Positions 22,049 through 32,971 are shown, counted from the first letter of the stretch. The stretch is 60,000 bases of DNA from Symbiodinium natans (GCA_905221605.1 CAJNDS010000713.1:149001-209000), one strand, 5' to 3'. Program-made: numbers and translations. Notes: generated by a model not told the origin, from the sequence alone.

Positions 22049-22336
22049 TCTTTTTCTTGGACCCTAGTTCCCTCATTCCCTACTAAAGGGTCCAAACAGT
22101 TTGAGGCTTTGGCGGTCACTGGCTCAGCGCTTGGTTCTCCACCCTCCCTTCAAGCAAGTGAACATGTCAACTCGCCATTTTGTGGGCGTGAGCGCCTCCT
22201 TGCCCGCCTTTGTTTGCTGACGTTTGAGCTCTGGGCTTAATCACTTCACACAGGAGCTCAAGAGAGAAGCCATCCGAAACTCGAGAACCTAGAGTTTAGG
22301 GGTTCAGGGAAGCAAGTCCCAAGAGTTAAGTAACAA

Positions 22337-22426
22337 CCTCCCGTTGAGGGGTCTGCGATGCAGCGCCTGCGGCTGTGCGTACTGCAGGGCCACGCCCCAC
22401 GCTCTCACGGCCGTCAGGACGACCTG
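22337..22426 (-). CDS. DUF4116-like exon, strong
   Basis: The minus strand reads QVVLTAVRAWGVALQYAQPQ and ALHRRPL after AGCTCA. Consensus spacing V-V-L-T-A-V-(5)-V-A-L-Q-Y-A. A splice acceptor CTCACAG|GTC is possible, which would drop the Q codon. Arrays here do not follow the usual orientation. Confidence 0.65.
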
Positions 22427-22967
22427 TGAGCTGGGTCCCCAAACCCTGAACCAGGAACTTCCCCTAACACCCCAAACGCTACAAGCCTTTGGAAACCGTC
22501 TGGGCCTCGTGGCCTGAGCATGCAGATTAAAACCTCCTGCCGAAGCTCTAAGTATCATAGGCCTGCATACCTGCCCTCTGGCAGCTTCCTGAAGGATTCC
22601 CGAGGGCAAATTGACAACAAAAACCCTGCGAAGGACATGGGAAGTGAGGTGAGGGCAGGGGCAGGGAGGCAACATAAGGTTCCTAGTCAGGGACCACCAT
22701 AGCATTCAAATAGTTCAAAGGTTTCGGTTCCGCACGATGCGGCCATTAACCTGGATCCAGTGCACATTTCTTTACCAGAGCCTGAGCAAAGCTTTCTTCT
22801 TAAACAGAAAATCTCCCCGTGGAGACTAACCTGATTTGGGCTAACCAGATGTGCTCCGAGCGAAAACCTCAGTGGCCCATGAGCCACACATAGGGAGCAA
22901 AACAAAGAAAGAAGACCCGGAACCCGGGCCCGCCAATAAACCCCAAACCCCCCAGATTCGGTAAAGG

Positions 22968-23043
22968 CAGGTGCTGAGGCCAAGGCGACGGGATTTCCAC
23001 GAAGCTCCGGTGCGGCGAACCGGAGCCTCAGCAGCGGAAAATC
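22968..23043 (-). CDS. DUF4116-like exon
   Basis: The minus strand reads LRLRFAAPELRGNPVALASA. RFAAPELRGNPVAL is the second-half/first-half junction of the repeat. Confidence 0.55.
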
Positions 23044-23089
23044 CTCTCTACGTCCACGCTCCAAATTTTTTACAGACAAAGAGGAGGGC

Positions 23090-23209
23090 TTGGGATTGGC
23101 ATGTTCTTTTTTTATACGAAGAGTCCTTAATAGGGCTAAAAGTACCCCTATTATAATCCGTATGGAGGAGATCCGTATTGAGGAGATAGTATAAGGGGGG
23201 AACATCCCA
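23090..23209. mobile_element. MITE-like element, family A copy 3
   Basis: Starts TTGGGATTGGCATGTTC and ends GGGGGGAACATCCCA in inverted orientation. The subterminal ATACGAAGAGTCCTTAATAG resembles the TATACTAGCAGTCCTTAGTAG of copy 4. It is longer (about 120 bp) and has no visible target duplication. Confidence 0.6.
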
Positions 23210-23566
23210 AGTTTGGGATTTAGACCCCCTTATCCCCACCAACAGGTTTAGCGTTTGGGGCTTGAGTTGCTAGGGGATTAGGAAGCCTGATGCACGGGCC
23301 TGGAGAATCATCGACGGTATGAAGTTCCTCGAAATATCTGTGAAAACGAGCCCAAGATCATGGGCCCACGCTTTAAACTTGAAACCCCAAGAAAGAGCCC
23401 CCCATAATTCAGAGCAACCCCCGTGCACAATGATCGGAATGAACACTGCCAACGCTGATCCTCCTGAGAACGGAACCCGATACACCCTCTCCCTAAACCC
23501 GAAACCCTGACCCGAAACCCTATACGCTGCCCCACATCCTCTCCCAAAACCTCCAAGCTGAGGTCG

Positions 23567-23622
23567 TCACGCCGGGGCCCAGCGCTCAACGGCCCGAAGC
23601 ACAATCTCAGGGTCCGCCTCTG
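23567..23622 (-). CDS. DUF4116-like exon
   Basis: The minus strand reads ADPEIVLRAVERWAPA and then meets TGA at 23569-23567. ADPEIVLRAV matches ADPEVVLTAL at 27092-27176. It lies between C-type (23490-23520) and G-type (23650-23725) arrays. Confidence 0.55.
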
Positions 23623-24000
23623 CTCCACAAAGGGCTTCGTGAGGGGTGCAGTGGCGACTTGGGGTATAGGGTTCGGGTTTTGGGTTCGGGTGTTGGGTTT
23701 CGGGTTTAGGGTTTTGGGGTTAGGGTTTGGAGCGTGGGAGCTTGGAAGCTTTGGGGCTTGAGGGCTGAAGATGTAGCTCGCATTGCAAGGTTCTCAAGGC
23801 AGTCGAAGGGGAGGGGAGGGAGGGGGGGGGAGGCACCCTGGATGTGTGTATAGAGTTGCTGACAACCGCTGCCCAAATGTCTGGGCCGCAGGATTCTAGG
23901 GTTTGGCTTAAGGCGCTGGGCTCAGTGATAACTAGGGCCTGAACAGCTTCTAGGGATGTTGAAAGGATGTCGGATTGAGAAGCCCTGCTCCCACAGCAGC

Positions 24001-24086
24001 CATGGCGCCCGCGAGGTGTCGGCGGCATACATCAGCGCATCGCCACGGCTGGTAACCGCAGTGAGGGCTATGTCCTTGTCATTCAG
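24001..24086 (-). CDS. DUF4116-like exon, strong
   Basis: The minus strand reads LNDKDIALTAVTSRGDALMY and AADTSRAPW. It spans the NDK|D junction without interruption, so either the K|D intron is absent here or the boundary is at AAG|GAC with coincidental upstream similarity. Confidence 0.7.
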
Positions 24087-24207
24087 AGAACGGGATTTTG
24101 TGCGGAACTCAACTGCACGCACAAGAGCAAACTTACAACCGCGCGCCCTTCCAATCAGAAGAAACTGGATGCCCTACCAATCTCTGCTATATTTAATTTC
24201 AACGTAA

Positions 24208-24298
24208 GCCCGATTGAGGGCTTCGACTTCCGCTCAGCCTTGTCCACCCTGAGTGGCTCTGTGACGGCGAGGAGGGCACGACCGTCGACCTGCGCAGC
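24208..24298 (-). CDS. DUF4116-like exon
   Basis: After GCTGCGCAG the minus strand reads VDGRALLAVTEPLRVDKAEA, then EVEALNRA. It matches the second half of a unit (GRALLAVxEPLRVDK) followed by a diverged first half. Confidence 0.55.
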
Positions 24299-24373
24299 AT
24301 GACGGCTCGTGGAAATGGATGCTTCCGATAGCAAGACTCAGCTGTTCACGATAGTACCAATATGACAATAGCA

Positions 24374-24502
24374 AGTTGGCCGCCCCAATAGCTCAAAACT
24401 TGGGGCTTGGAGGCAGCGGGCCTGGAGGGCGCGTCGCACAAAGTCCGCATGGCCGCGAAGCCATAGGGAAGCACCCGTGAAGGCGAGGCCATTGACTGCT
24501 AC
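24374..24502 (-). CDS. DUF4116-like exon covering about one and a half units
   Basis: After GAGACAG the minus strand reads VAVNGLAFTGASLWLRGHAD, then FVRRALQARCLQAPSFELLG. Two consecutive half-units lie in one open frame of about 43 codons, the longest continuous piece seen. No telomere array lies between 23726 and 24800, so exons 24001-24086, 24208-24298 and 24374-24502 are unusually close. Confidence 0.6.
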
Positions 24503-25137
24503 CTGTCTCGGAAGAACGCTCCAGAAGGCATGCCGGACAAAGCTGAAGTGTCTCCTGTGACGACAAAGTTGTCTCCACTTGCAACTGAGAGGCGGCTGCA
24601 AGGACGAACTCCTCATCGTTCCGGAGATCCTGGCCCAGTTGTCATTCTTATTTTGATCAAAGCCTTTCGGAGAATCTCCTTGGTTTCTCTTTATGTTTCT
24701 ATGCTACTTGGGATTTTGTCTCCGCGCAGGGTGGCAGGGTAGTCTGGAATTTCATCCCACTCACGATGATGGCCTTGGACGGTGCACCCTCTATCTGGCA
24801 CACCCTAAACCCTAACCCCTAAACCCTAAACCCGAAACCCTACCAGCCCAAACACTCTTCTGGGGCTCAGAGCTTCTGCATGGCCCCATACATAGGTGTG
24901 CCCTAGCTCACAAACCTCCTCCCCTCCCACAAACTGCTGGGTGTGGGCTGAATAGGGGTTTAGGGCTTGGGGTTTGCAGGGTTTGGGAATGAAAAGGGTG
25001 CCCTTTTGGGTCAAGGGTCCGATAACAAAAGGGAACCTAGACCCTAAAAAAAGGGAACAAGGGCCTACTCTAGGTTTTTTCAGGGGTTTCGGGTTTCCAG
25101 GCTTCGTAGGGCTCAACCCTAAACCCTAAGCCCAGGG

Positions 25138-25208
25138 AGCCTCTGAAGCGTAGGCCAAGGCTTCAGCGTCCAACGCGAGGGCCGTCAGCACAAACTGTGC
25201 GTCTGAGC
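25138..25208 (-). CDS. DUF4116-like exon
   Basis: The minus strand reads DAQFVLTALALDAEALAYAS and then EA. Consensus xFVLTALxxxxEALxYASE. Confidence 0.6.
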
Positions 25209-25227
25209 CTTGAAGAGCAGAGCTCTG

Positions 25228-25335
25228 GAGAGCCCTAAACCCTAAACCCTGAACCCTAAACCCCTTGAACCCTAAACCCCTTGAACCCTAAATAACCCTA
25301 AACCCCTTGAACCCTGAACCCCTTGAACCCTAAAC
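25228..25335. repeat. CCCTAAA array with CCCTTGAA variants
   Basis: Alternating CCCTAAA and CCCCTTGAA units make a mixed heptamer/nonamer array. Confidence 0.9.
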
Positions 25336-25339
25336 CAGC

Positions 25340-26310
25340 TGACTGAGGGGGCTGACCATGGTTTATCGAGTTTTTGGCGGAGTGCCAGTCTCACACCTCT
25401 TGGACTGCGTCCGATGATCCGTGATGGCTGGAACGTGATGGGGAGCAAGGGGATACGACGCCCAATATCCTAGCCCTGCGCCAAGGCCTCCTATACCCGC
25501 TACACCCTGAGTTCCTAGGGGCCTTAATGCTTAGAATAGGGTTTTGGGGGGTTAGTTTCGTATAAATATCAAGAGACCATACGGGAATTCTACTAGCAAT
25601 TGTTCCGAGCCCTTATGTTACTCACTGAGCCCCTCACGGAGCACGTGGGCTGCGAAGGCGAGAGGGCAGCTGCGACTGGAGGCCCCGACACCTGCGACTT
25701 GGCGAAGCCCTGAACCACCTAACTTGGGGGGTTGACACACGGGAGATTGCGAGAATAACGGACCCTCATATACAACCCCCCAAAAAAAGGATCACCTTCT
25801 ATGGACCCCAACACGGATTTCGTCAGCCACAGAGCTTGGAAGCACACTCCCGCACTGACAGGAATAGTTGGTAGTTCCTCATAGCAACAATAGGTACATA
25901 TAGAGCAATTACATGAAACCATCAGAGTTATCTTACTAATACTGATACGAATAACAATGATAAGAAGAAGAATTACAATCATCATAAACACGAAATGCTG
26001 GGAGTAATCACAATCACAACAACAGAACAACAATAAAGCGGGTCTTTCCCTTCTTGGTGCTTGCTAAGGCTTGTTTGGGATCATTACGCCCTTCTTTGGG
26101 AAATATGGGGCCCTTACACCCACCCCCCCCCCCACCTCTCTAGGTCCCAAGTGTGGGCCCTTAGTTTGGGTCCCTTGTCATCTATAGCCCTTATATACAT
26201 TAAACAGAATACAGGGCCCAGACTTCGGATCTCTATAAACAAGGGTAAGGGACCACACTAACGGCCCAAGTTTTTCAACCTTAGACCCTCCATTCCAACC
26301 CCCTTGGTTC
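25340..26310. other. Unassigned stretch
   Basis: AT-richer in the middle (25850-26040). GGGGCCC/GGGTCC words near 25770 and 26085-26240 resemble degraded inverted-repeat elements. No gene recognised. Confidence 0.4.
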
Positions 26311-26496
26311 CCTATTGACTTCCCAAACCCTAAACCCTAAACCCTAAACCCTACACCCCAAACCCCAAACCCTAAACCCTAACTCATCTGCTTTGGCAAA
26401 GGCATTTTGAGCCTCGGTCGCATGAAGGCCGCGGCTGCTCCGGCATGATGTCATCCTGCCCACCGTCATGTCCCCATGGTATGATGGTACCCAACA

Positions 26497-26542
26497 AGGG
26501 TTTAGGGTTAGGGTTTAGGGTTTAGGGTTTAGGGTTTAGGGT

Positions 26543-26581
<39 letters not shown>

Positions 26582-26584
26582 GTT

Positions 26585-26679
<95 letters not shown>

Positions 26680-26690
26680 GGGGTAAAGGT
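26497..26690. repeat. TTTAGGG array turning into a long (GGGTTGA)n array
   Basis: Five TTTAGGG units are followed by more than 20 nearly perfect GGGTTGA heptamers. Homogenisation of one point variant shows expansion in place. Confidence 0.95.
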
Positions 26691-26839
26691 TGAGGGTAGC
26701 AACGCCCTGCAGAACCCTAAGATATGCTCACGGCCTCAACCTGTCTTGCAAACAGGGGAGCTTCACAACCCCAAGCAGCAGTCGCGTCATCTCCTTAGCG
26801 AGTACCTATATCGCACAGAACATGGCAGCATAACCTACC

Positions 26840-26905
26840 CTGAACCCTAAAACCCTAAACCCTAAACCCTACACCCTAAACCCTAAACCCTAAACCCTAA
26901 GCCGA
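26840..26905. repeat. (CCCTAAA)n array
   Basis: About nine heptamers with minor variants. Confidence 0.95.
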
Positions 26906-27091
26906 AAAGAGGCGTTTAGGGAAGTTGCGAAGCCGCCTCGGCCAGCTCCCCAGCCTCAGCGGTGACTGGAAACATCGGCATGGGTCCCGGTTTCTTAAGG
27001 CCTTTTTGGCCCTCGAATTAGGAGTTTAGGGTTTGGGGTTTAGGGTTGGAAAGCCCTAAACCCTGAACCCTAAACCCTAAACGCTCCGAAC

Positions 27092-27176
27092 GCCCTTCCC
27101 TTTGCTGCCAAGGAGCCTGGCAGTCGCTCTGCAAAGCTGTCAGGACCACTTCTGGGTCGGCCTGGTCTTGAGCTTT
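27092..27176 (-). CDS. DUF4116-like exon, strong
   Basis: The minus strand reads QADPEVVLTALQSDCQAPWQ. It is bracketed at close range by CCCTAAA (27055-27082) and TTTAGGG (27196 onward). Confidence 0.65.
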
Positions 27177-27195
27177 TGCTGGTGTTTCAAGCCCG

Positions 27196-27310
27196 TAGGG
27201 TTTAGGGTTTAGGGTTTAGGGTCTAGGGTCTAGGAGTCTAGGGTCTAGGGTTTAAGGTTTAGGGTTTAGGGTTCAGGGTTCAGGGTTCAGGATTCAGGGT
27301 TCAGGGTTTG
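27196..27310. repeat. TTTAGGG array with TCTAGGG and TTCAGGG blocks
   Basis: Variants are grouped in blocks rather than scattered. Confidence 0.95.
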
Positions 27311-27319
27311 GGTAACCTC

Positions 27320-27940
27320 ATACGCTAAACACCACGAAGCCCAAAAACACCTGTCCGAGTGCTTTGTATGTTCTCAAGCTTTGTATGGGGCATTATGGGG
27401 TTGCGGGTTTTAGGATTTCCGGGCGTTTTAGGGTTTAGGGTCGAAAGGCTTGACGATCTGCAGGTTTCTATTTATCTTAAGCCCTCAGGCTTCACCCAAC
27501 CAGGTCGAAAGCCCCCAAACCTTAAACCCTAAACCCCCTAACCCTAAACCCTAATCACTTTGCCGGGGCCTGGAACTCGTAGGGCAAGTGCTCCAGACAG
27601 GCTGGACAAGCTTTCCTGAGAGCTGGATGCAGAGTTTATGGTCTCTAGGGAGCTACGCCCTCAAGCCTCCAAAGGCCCCAAACCCCCCCTCCCCCCCCCC
27701 AAAAAAACAAAACCCTAAAACCCTCGAAGCCCCTTAGAAAGCCCCCGAAAAAACCCTGCAACCCCGATAGCCCCTTCAGGAAGCCCCTAAACACCCTGAA
27801 CAAGCCCTGAGAAGCCCTTTTTTGAAGCCCTGACAGCCCCCAGAGCGCCCCGAATCCAAGTGGCCAGCCAGGACCATGGCAAAACTAAACCCCTAGAACC
27901 CGAAAAAAATTAAGGAACTCCGCCACAAAAAACAAAAAAC
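27320..27940. other. Unassigned stretch rich in C-type degenerate repeats
   Basis: CCCTAAA variants at 27512-27560 and CCCCxxAAAAxCCC words at 27660-27850. No gene recognised. Confidence 0.5.
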
Positions 27941-28004
27941 AAAAAACACTAAACCCTGAACCCTAAACCCTGAACCCTAAACCCTAAACCCTAAACCCTA
28001 AACC

Positions 28005-28118
28005 CTAGACAAGCCCAAGCGGCAGCAAGGACACGATGAACTGCTTGTCCCGGCGCAGGGTCTCCGGAATGCACTGAAGGACCTCGGGATTCCGCAGGAC
28101 CATGGCCAGGATGAACTC
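28005..28118 (-). CDS. DUF4116-like exon, strong, canonical acceptor
   Basis: After CCTTGGCAG the minus strand reads EFILAMVLRNPEVLQCIPET, then LRRDKQFIVSLLPLGLV, 37 codons open before a TAG contributed by the adjacent array. It contains one full unit plus the start of the next (RRDKQFIV). A GT lies at CTT|GTCTAG and could be the donor. CCCTAAA directly follows on the low coordinate side and TTTAGGG on the high side. Confidence 0.7.
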   Translation of the reverse strand, partial: EFILAMVLRNPEVLQCIPETLRRDKQFIVSLLPLGLV

Positions 28119-28127
28119 CTGCCAAGG

Positions 28128-28180
28128 GTTTCGGGTTTAGGGTTTAGGGTTTAGGGTTTAGGGTTTAGGGTTTCGGTCAG
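28128..28180. repeat. TTTAGGG array
   Basis: About seven heptamers directly upstream, in the minus-strand sense, of the exon ending at 28118. Confidence 0.95.
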
Positions 28181-28654
28181 CGTGCTTCCTGATTTTCGGG
28201 GCTGTTAGGGCTAACCCTAGAACCCTCCAAAGACACAAAGCCCTAAACCCTGCAACCCTCAAGATCCTTTTCTGCAGGGGCCCCGGTCCTGGTCCGACTG
28301 AAGGGTGGCAGGTACGAAGAAGAAGGCCTGTCAGGAGCATGCTGAAAGTTTCACATACGTTTCCCTTCTCCCCAGGTGCCAATAGGCTACCAAAAAAAAA
28401 AGAACTTCATGAGTGGCTACAACTACAAGCAAAGCGTGAATCATCACAGCCTCAAAGCTTAAGCCTACAAGGCCGCCGGCACCTGTCATTGCAGCCCCTA
28501 TACACCCATGGGCTGAGGCCTGCCACCTTGCACGGGAACACGCATGAAGGAAGCATCCTTGGCACTTAAATCCTACTCTCTGTCTCCCCCTCTAGAGGGA
28601 TGTCGGCTTGGCGGGTTCCATAATTAGCGGGTTTTATCCCAGGTCGCCGCTCAC

Positions 28655-28860
28655 CATGAGCAAGCGTCTAAGTCCCCAATCACCTGCCAAGCAGCTCCTA
28701 ACCCGAAACCCCAAACCCCCAACCCTAAACCGAAACCCGAAACCCCGAAACAAATCACCTGCCAAGCAGCTCCTAGACGAAACCCCAAACCCCCCAAACC
28801 CTAAACCCCGAAACCCCGAAACCCCAAACCCCAAACCATAAACCCCCAACCCTCCAAACT
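28655..28860. repeat. C-type degenerate array with a duplicated unique word
   Basis: AATCACCTGCCAAGCAGCTC occurs at about 28678 and 28755, embedded in CCCTAAA/CCCGAAA repeats. Confidence 0.8.
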
Positions 28861-28877
28861 CCCCAAAACCCAAATCC

Positions 28878-28949
28878 TACAGACCTGCGCCGGGCCTTGG
28901 GAAACGTCCGCACTGCAAGCAGCATGAGCTCCTGGTCCTCCATGGGAGT
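28878..28949 (-). CDS. DUF4116-like exon
   Basis: The minus strand reads MEDQELMLLAVRTFPKARRR. The standard boundary CAG|GAG lies at 28934-28929. C-type DNA lies on the low side and TTTTGGGG-type on the high side. Confidence 0.55.
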
Positions 28950-28959
28950 CATCAACAAA

Positions 28960-29100
28960 TTTGGTTTTGGGGTTTTGGGGAGTTTTGGGTTTGGGGGTTT
29001 TGGGGCTTGGGGGTTTTGGGTGTTTTGGGGTGTTGGGGTGTTGGGGGTTTTGGGGTGTTGGGGTGTTGGGGTGTTCGGGTGTTCGGGCGTTGGGGCTTCG
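28960..29100. repeat. G/T-rich GGGGTTTT and GTTGGGGT repeats
   Basis: Telomere-like variants, including GGGGTGTT heptamer/octamer runs. Confidence 0.85.
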
Positions 29101-30147
29101 GGAGGAGAATCCACCAGCGGGATTTTTAGGGGAGTTTTTAGAAGGATGGTGCAACTTGAAGGGACTTGGAGTGGCGTAGTAAAGGGTCTAGGGTTTAGGG
29201 TTTCGGGTCTAGGGTTTGGCGTTCCAAGGGTTCAAAGCCCGTGCTTGCAGTTCAAAGTGCCATTTTGGATGGACTCTCTGTAAACCATGATGCTGTCGCG
29301 CTTTGGGTTTCACAAGCGGACATGACTTGACAATACTCTGTGATGGCTAGCTTCGGTGACAGCTTGGGGCTTGAGAGTTTTCCCGAGTCTAGCATTGGCT
29401 CACGAACACCCTTTCCGCTAAGCACACACACCCCCCACAACAAAAAGGGAAGCTTCGAAGATCTGAGCTCGAGCGGCATGACACGCCAGCACGGTCAGAC
29501 AAAACAAAAAGTCAAAATACTTCTAAACGACGAAGGAAGTTTCTCCTGTTTAAGGGTATACGATGCCTTCAAATCCCACCCAAACCCAAGGAACCCAACT
29601 TCCTGCCTCCGCAAGGGTCTGCGGCAGGTGTTGTAGAGCACTGCCGCGAATTCGCAGCACCGTCATGGCCTGACGACACTTCTACTGGGTCAGAGTGTAG
29701 GGGAAACATGGGCTTAGGATCAGATCTGCCTGCGGTTCCTGCGGCGCATCCAGCCATCCGATGACTCTTGGTGGAGAGCCCAAATCCCTAAGCCTCCCTA
29801 AGCCAACAAATCCTGTCTCTGCCGGCGTGGCACCAACGCACGGTCGCTCCGCAGATCGTCGTCGAGGTGAGGATAAATCTCCTCCGAAGCAGCTTCGCGT
29901 TGGTTTGCGGCGAACTCGGGCCTCGACGTAAAGGCTAAGTCACTAAACCATACGGACACCTTGTCTGCACGAGCCAAAGCAACATCAGCATCATCATGGA
30001 GAGCATTCCATGTTCCCAGGCGTAGTCGTGACCCATCTGAATCCTCTACATCTATCTGATGACCTGCTGAGGAGGAAATCGGGCAAGATAAAACTGACAG
30101 CCCGCCCCAACCTTTGGAATTCCCGCGCCCTAGGCCCCATACCCGCA

Positions 30148-30203
30148 CAAGCCCTAAAACCCTAAACCCTAAACCCTATACCCTAAACCCTAAACCCTAA
30201 ACC
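30148..30203. repeat. (CCCTAAA)n array
   Basis: About seven heptamers on the low side of the exon at 30205. Confidence 0.95.
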
Positions 30204-30204
30204 T

Positions 30205-30311
30205 TTTGAGCCCGACATCATGCCATCAACAAAGGGAAGCTCCGGATTCATCTGAAGAGCTCTTCGAAGGAACTCACGGTCGCTCCTGTCCGGCTCTAAG
30301 AAGTTTGGCGC
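30205..30311 (-). CDS. DUF4116-like exon, strong
   Basis: The minus strand reads NFLEPDRSDREFLRRALQMN, then PELPFVDGMMSGSKG. DREFLRRALQMNPEL matches the EFILAMVLRNPEVL of 28005-28118. C-type array immediately low, TTTAGGG immediately high. Confidence 0.65.
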
Positions 30312-30445
30312 TTGAGGGTTTAGGGTTTAGGGCTTAGGGCTTAGAGGGCTTAGAGGGTCTAGGGGAGCTTCAAGATTATTCTTGTTTAGAGGGTTTAGAG
30401 GGTTTAGAGGGTTTACGGCTTATATAGGGGAGCTTCAAGCTTATA
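30312..30445. repeat. TTTAGGG/TTTAGAGGG array with a duplicated 27-bp word
   Basis: TAGGGGAGCTTCAAGATTAT and TAGGGGAGCTTCAAGCTTAT occur at about 30359 and 30425, separated by TTTAGAGGG units. Confidence 0.75.
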
Positions 30446-30939
30446 TTCTTGTTAAAACAAAAATCGGAACTACAGTTTTTCAGTTCAAAGATGCCACCAG
30501 TCCGTGACCTTTTCGTGGCTTCTGTCCCTTCTCATTAATCGCCCTCCAAAAAGAACCTGCTGGTATGGTATGGCATCTATCCCTCTCACATCCCTGCTCC
30601 GACCTCCACGTCTTTCCTTACACGACTCACCGCCCTCCCCGACGTGACCTCAATGATTACAAAGTCCACTTCGTCGAGACTGCCGAACGGCATCTCTTCT
30701 TCTTTTTTGGCAGACTGGACAACATGTGACCTCCCAGACGGCTTCAGCAAGGGGCTCTTGCAGAGAAAGTTCGACGGGGAATCCTGCTCAAAAGCTAGGT
30801 TGTTCTTTCAAGCCATCGCCTCTCCAGCGCGATCACAGGGGTCCACCTCCCTTTCCAAGGGTCAACAGTGCTGCATGTCAAGTTCAGTGCACATCGCCAC
30901 AAGAAACGTAGCCTCCGCCGCTTCTGCCTGCCCACCCTT

Positions 30940-31007
30940 GTATCCACCCTTCTCACACGATGCCGAGGATCCATAGTCAACACCTCAGTGCTCACGGCGA
31001 CAAATCG
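30940..31007 (-). CDS. Possible DUF4116-like exon
   Basis: After GAGGACAG the minus strand reads RFVAVSTEVLTMDPRHRV. It fits the FVLAV...L pattern weakly. Confidence 0.3.
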
Positions 31008-31195
31008 CTGTCCTCTGGGACAAAACCGTCCACAGCCCACAGCTCTCCGTGGCATCCCAAAGACTGTTGCCCAGAGCGCTTCGGAAGCAAGGGACTGCAT
31101 GAGAAGTCCTTCCCGGGACGGGGGGGGGATGACACCCTCCCTGAAAGGCCCAGGGGTTATGCTGTAAGTTGTGAGCTTTTTCTTTTGGGCCGGGG

Positions 31196-31196
<1 letters not shown>

Positions 31197-31234
<38 letters not shown>
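31197..31234. repeat. 38-base G homopolymer
   Basis: An uninterrupted run of 38 G. A possible assembly-collapse point and a strong G-quadruplex former. Confidence 0.9.
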
Positions 31235-31235
<1 letters not shown>

Positions 31236-32600
31236 AATCCCACTCAACCTCACCGCCAACTGAAAACTGACCTCACTCCCTCCCGCTCTCCCAGCTTCCT
31301 CCCTAGCCGCACATGCACCCGAAACCCGAAGCCACAAGCCTTGCCTGGTTTAGGGAGTTGAGGGGGCTCAGGGTCAGTAGTATTTAGGGGCTTAGGGGAG
31401 GAGAAGTAAGAGCCAATGGCCCACAGACGTTCCTGCGGCCGCTCACCCGTGCTTCACGCAAGCGCACCTCAACGTCGGATCGGCGTGCTTGATCATCTCT
31501 GGCAGGCCTTTGGCGACGAGGGATGTCAACAGAGCTCAAGACCAACCTAACCCCACGAAGCCCATGAAACCCTAAACCCGACCCGATATCAAAAACACGA
31601 AACTCTGAACAACTGTCATGATCCCACGCCCTTGGCACAGGCTCAGTGCGCGCTCTGAGGGCGCCAAGGACACCTCTCGACCACGAGAGGAGCTTAAGTG
31701 AGGGAGTTCCCTCAAACCCTAAACTAACCCTAAACCCTGAACTTTCAACCTTCAACCCTAAACCCTAAACTTTTCAACTCTAATGGTTTTTAAATGTCAA
31801 AACTTCCCTCCTTAGGGGCGAGATGACTCATGAGAGTCCAGTGAGGTGATCCTAATTTCAGCAAGGATTTACATCTTTAGACTTTAGAAGCACATTCTGC
31901 AGCTCCAAAAAAAAGTGCGAACATGTTTCAGAATACGCCTCGAAACTGGCTGGCTACAGAGAGGCAGAAGGAGAGGCGGATGACAGGCTTGCATGCTGTA
32001 TGGACAGGCAGCACTCAAACGGCAGGGGGCTGAACCACATCTGCAACCAACTATATCCAACTGGAGGGGTCTCTGAAACTCCGAAGAAAGACGTCTCGTA
32101 CAGTTGCTGTTCTTAGTAGGAAATTAGGGCATTATGAATTTGGGTCCACATAGACATAGGGGATGTAAGGTACATACTTCCCGAATCAGTCCCCAACAGT
32201 CTGCCTCCTTGTTCGCCCTCAGCTCAGAGGCATATTGCAAGGTCACCGGCTGCCTGTCTCCAAGTCAGGGGGGGACTCGGGCTTTAGGGACTGTAGGGAC
32301 TGCAGGGGCTGTAGGGACTTGAGTTCTCACAAAGATGGCAGGAGTCAACGACCGGTGTCCCTTTTCTCAAACCGGCCCCTTGTGACCCTGAAGACGAAGC
32401 CGCCGACCTTGGACCCGACCAGCAATTCGAAATCTGGGGGGGGGTTTACGCAAAAGGGAGACCCCCAAATAGTAGGATTGGGACCCCAATAAGGTACCCC
32501 CTAATTTCGGAAACCCCCATCTCGAGTCGAGATTCTGTTCAGGTTGAACCTTAGGATTTCAAGGTGCTCGTCGGTCTGACGACGAGCCCTGTTGGAGCAA
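31235..32600. other. Unassigned stretch
   Basis: C-type degenerate array at 31710-31770. GGACCCC/GGTACCCC words at 32440-32520 resemble degraded inverted-repeat elements. A minus-strand peptide SLVAKGLPEMIKHADPTLR (about 31455-31512) looks helical but is not assigned. Confidence 0.4.
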
Positions 32601-32676
32601 CTCTTCGGGATTCAGCCGGCTTAGGGCTAGAGGGTTCAGGGCTTAGGGCTCTTAGGGCTCAGGTTCTAGGGTTTGG

Positions 32677-32760
32677 CTGCAAGGAGCTGCTGGAGCCCAT
32701 AAGCAGAGGCGGCTGTGCCTGGCAATCGCCGAGATCATGAAGATGTCGTCGTTCTTGACC
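32677..32760 (-). CDS. DUF4116-like exon
   Basis: The minus strand reads NDDIFMISAIARHSRLCLWA and then PAAP, preceded by VK. It is a first half-unit with N-D-D in place of N-D-K-E. Confidence 0.55.
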
Positions 32761-32971
32761 TGAACTGGGCGTGCTTTGCGGTTGGGGCAGACTTTGAGCC
32801 TTTGGGGGGTGGTAAAAAAAAAAAAAAAAAAAACGTCTTTCACAGCACCTGCGGCTGCCTAGCGCCGTCAAGGTTCAAGCTGCAACCCTAAACCCTAAAC
32901 CCTAAAGCCTAAACCCTAGCTTGGCGATGCTGGTAACAGGTGAGACCACCCTGCGGAGGTTCCAGAGGTCA

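Noticed and set aside
21733-22240. ORFs of 68-157 codons rich in Leu, Ser, Arg or Glu
   Set aside because: They are translations of a pure TTC microsatellite in several frames.
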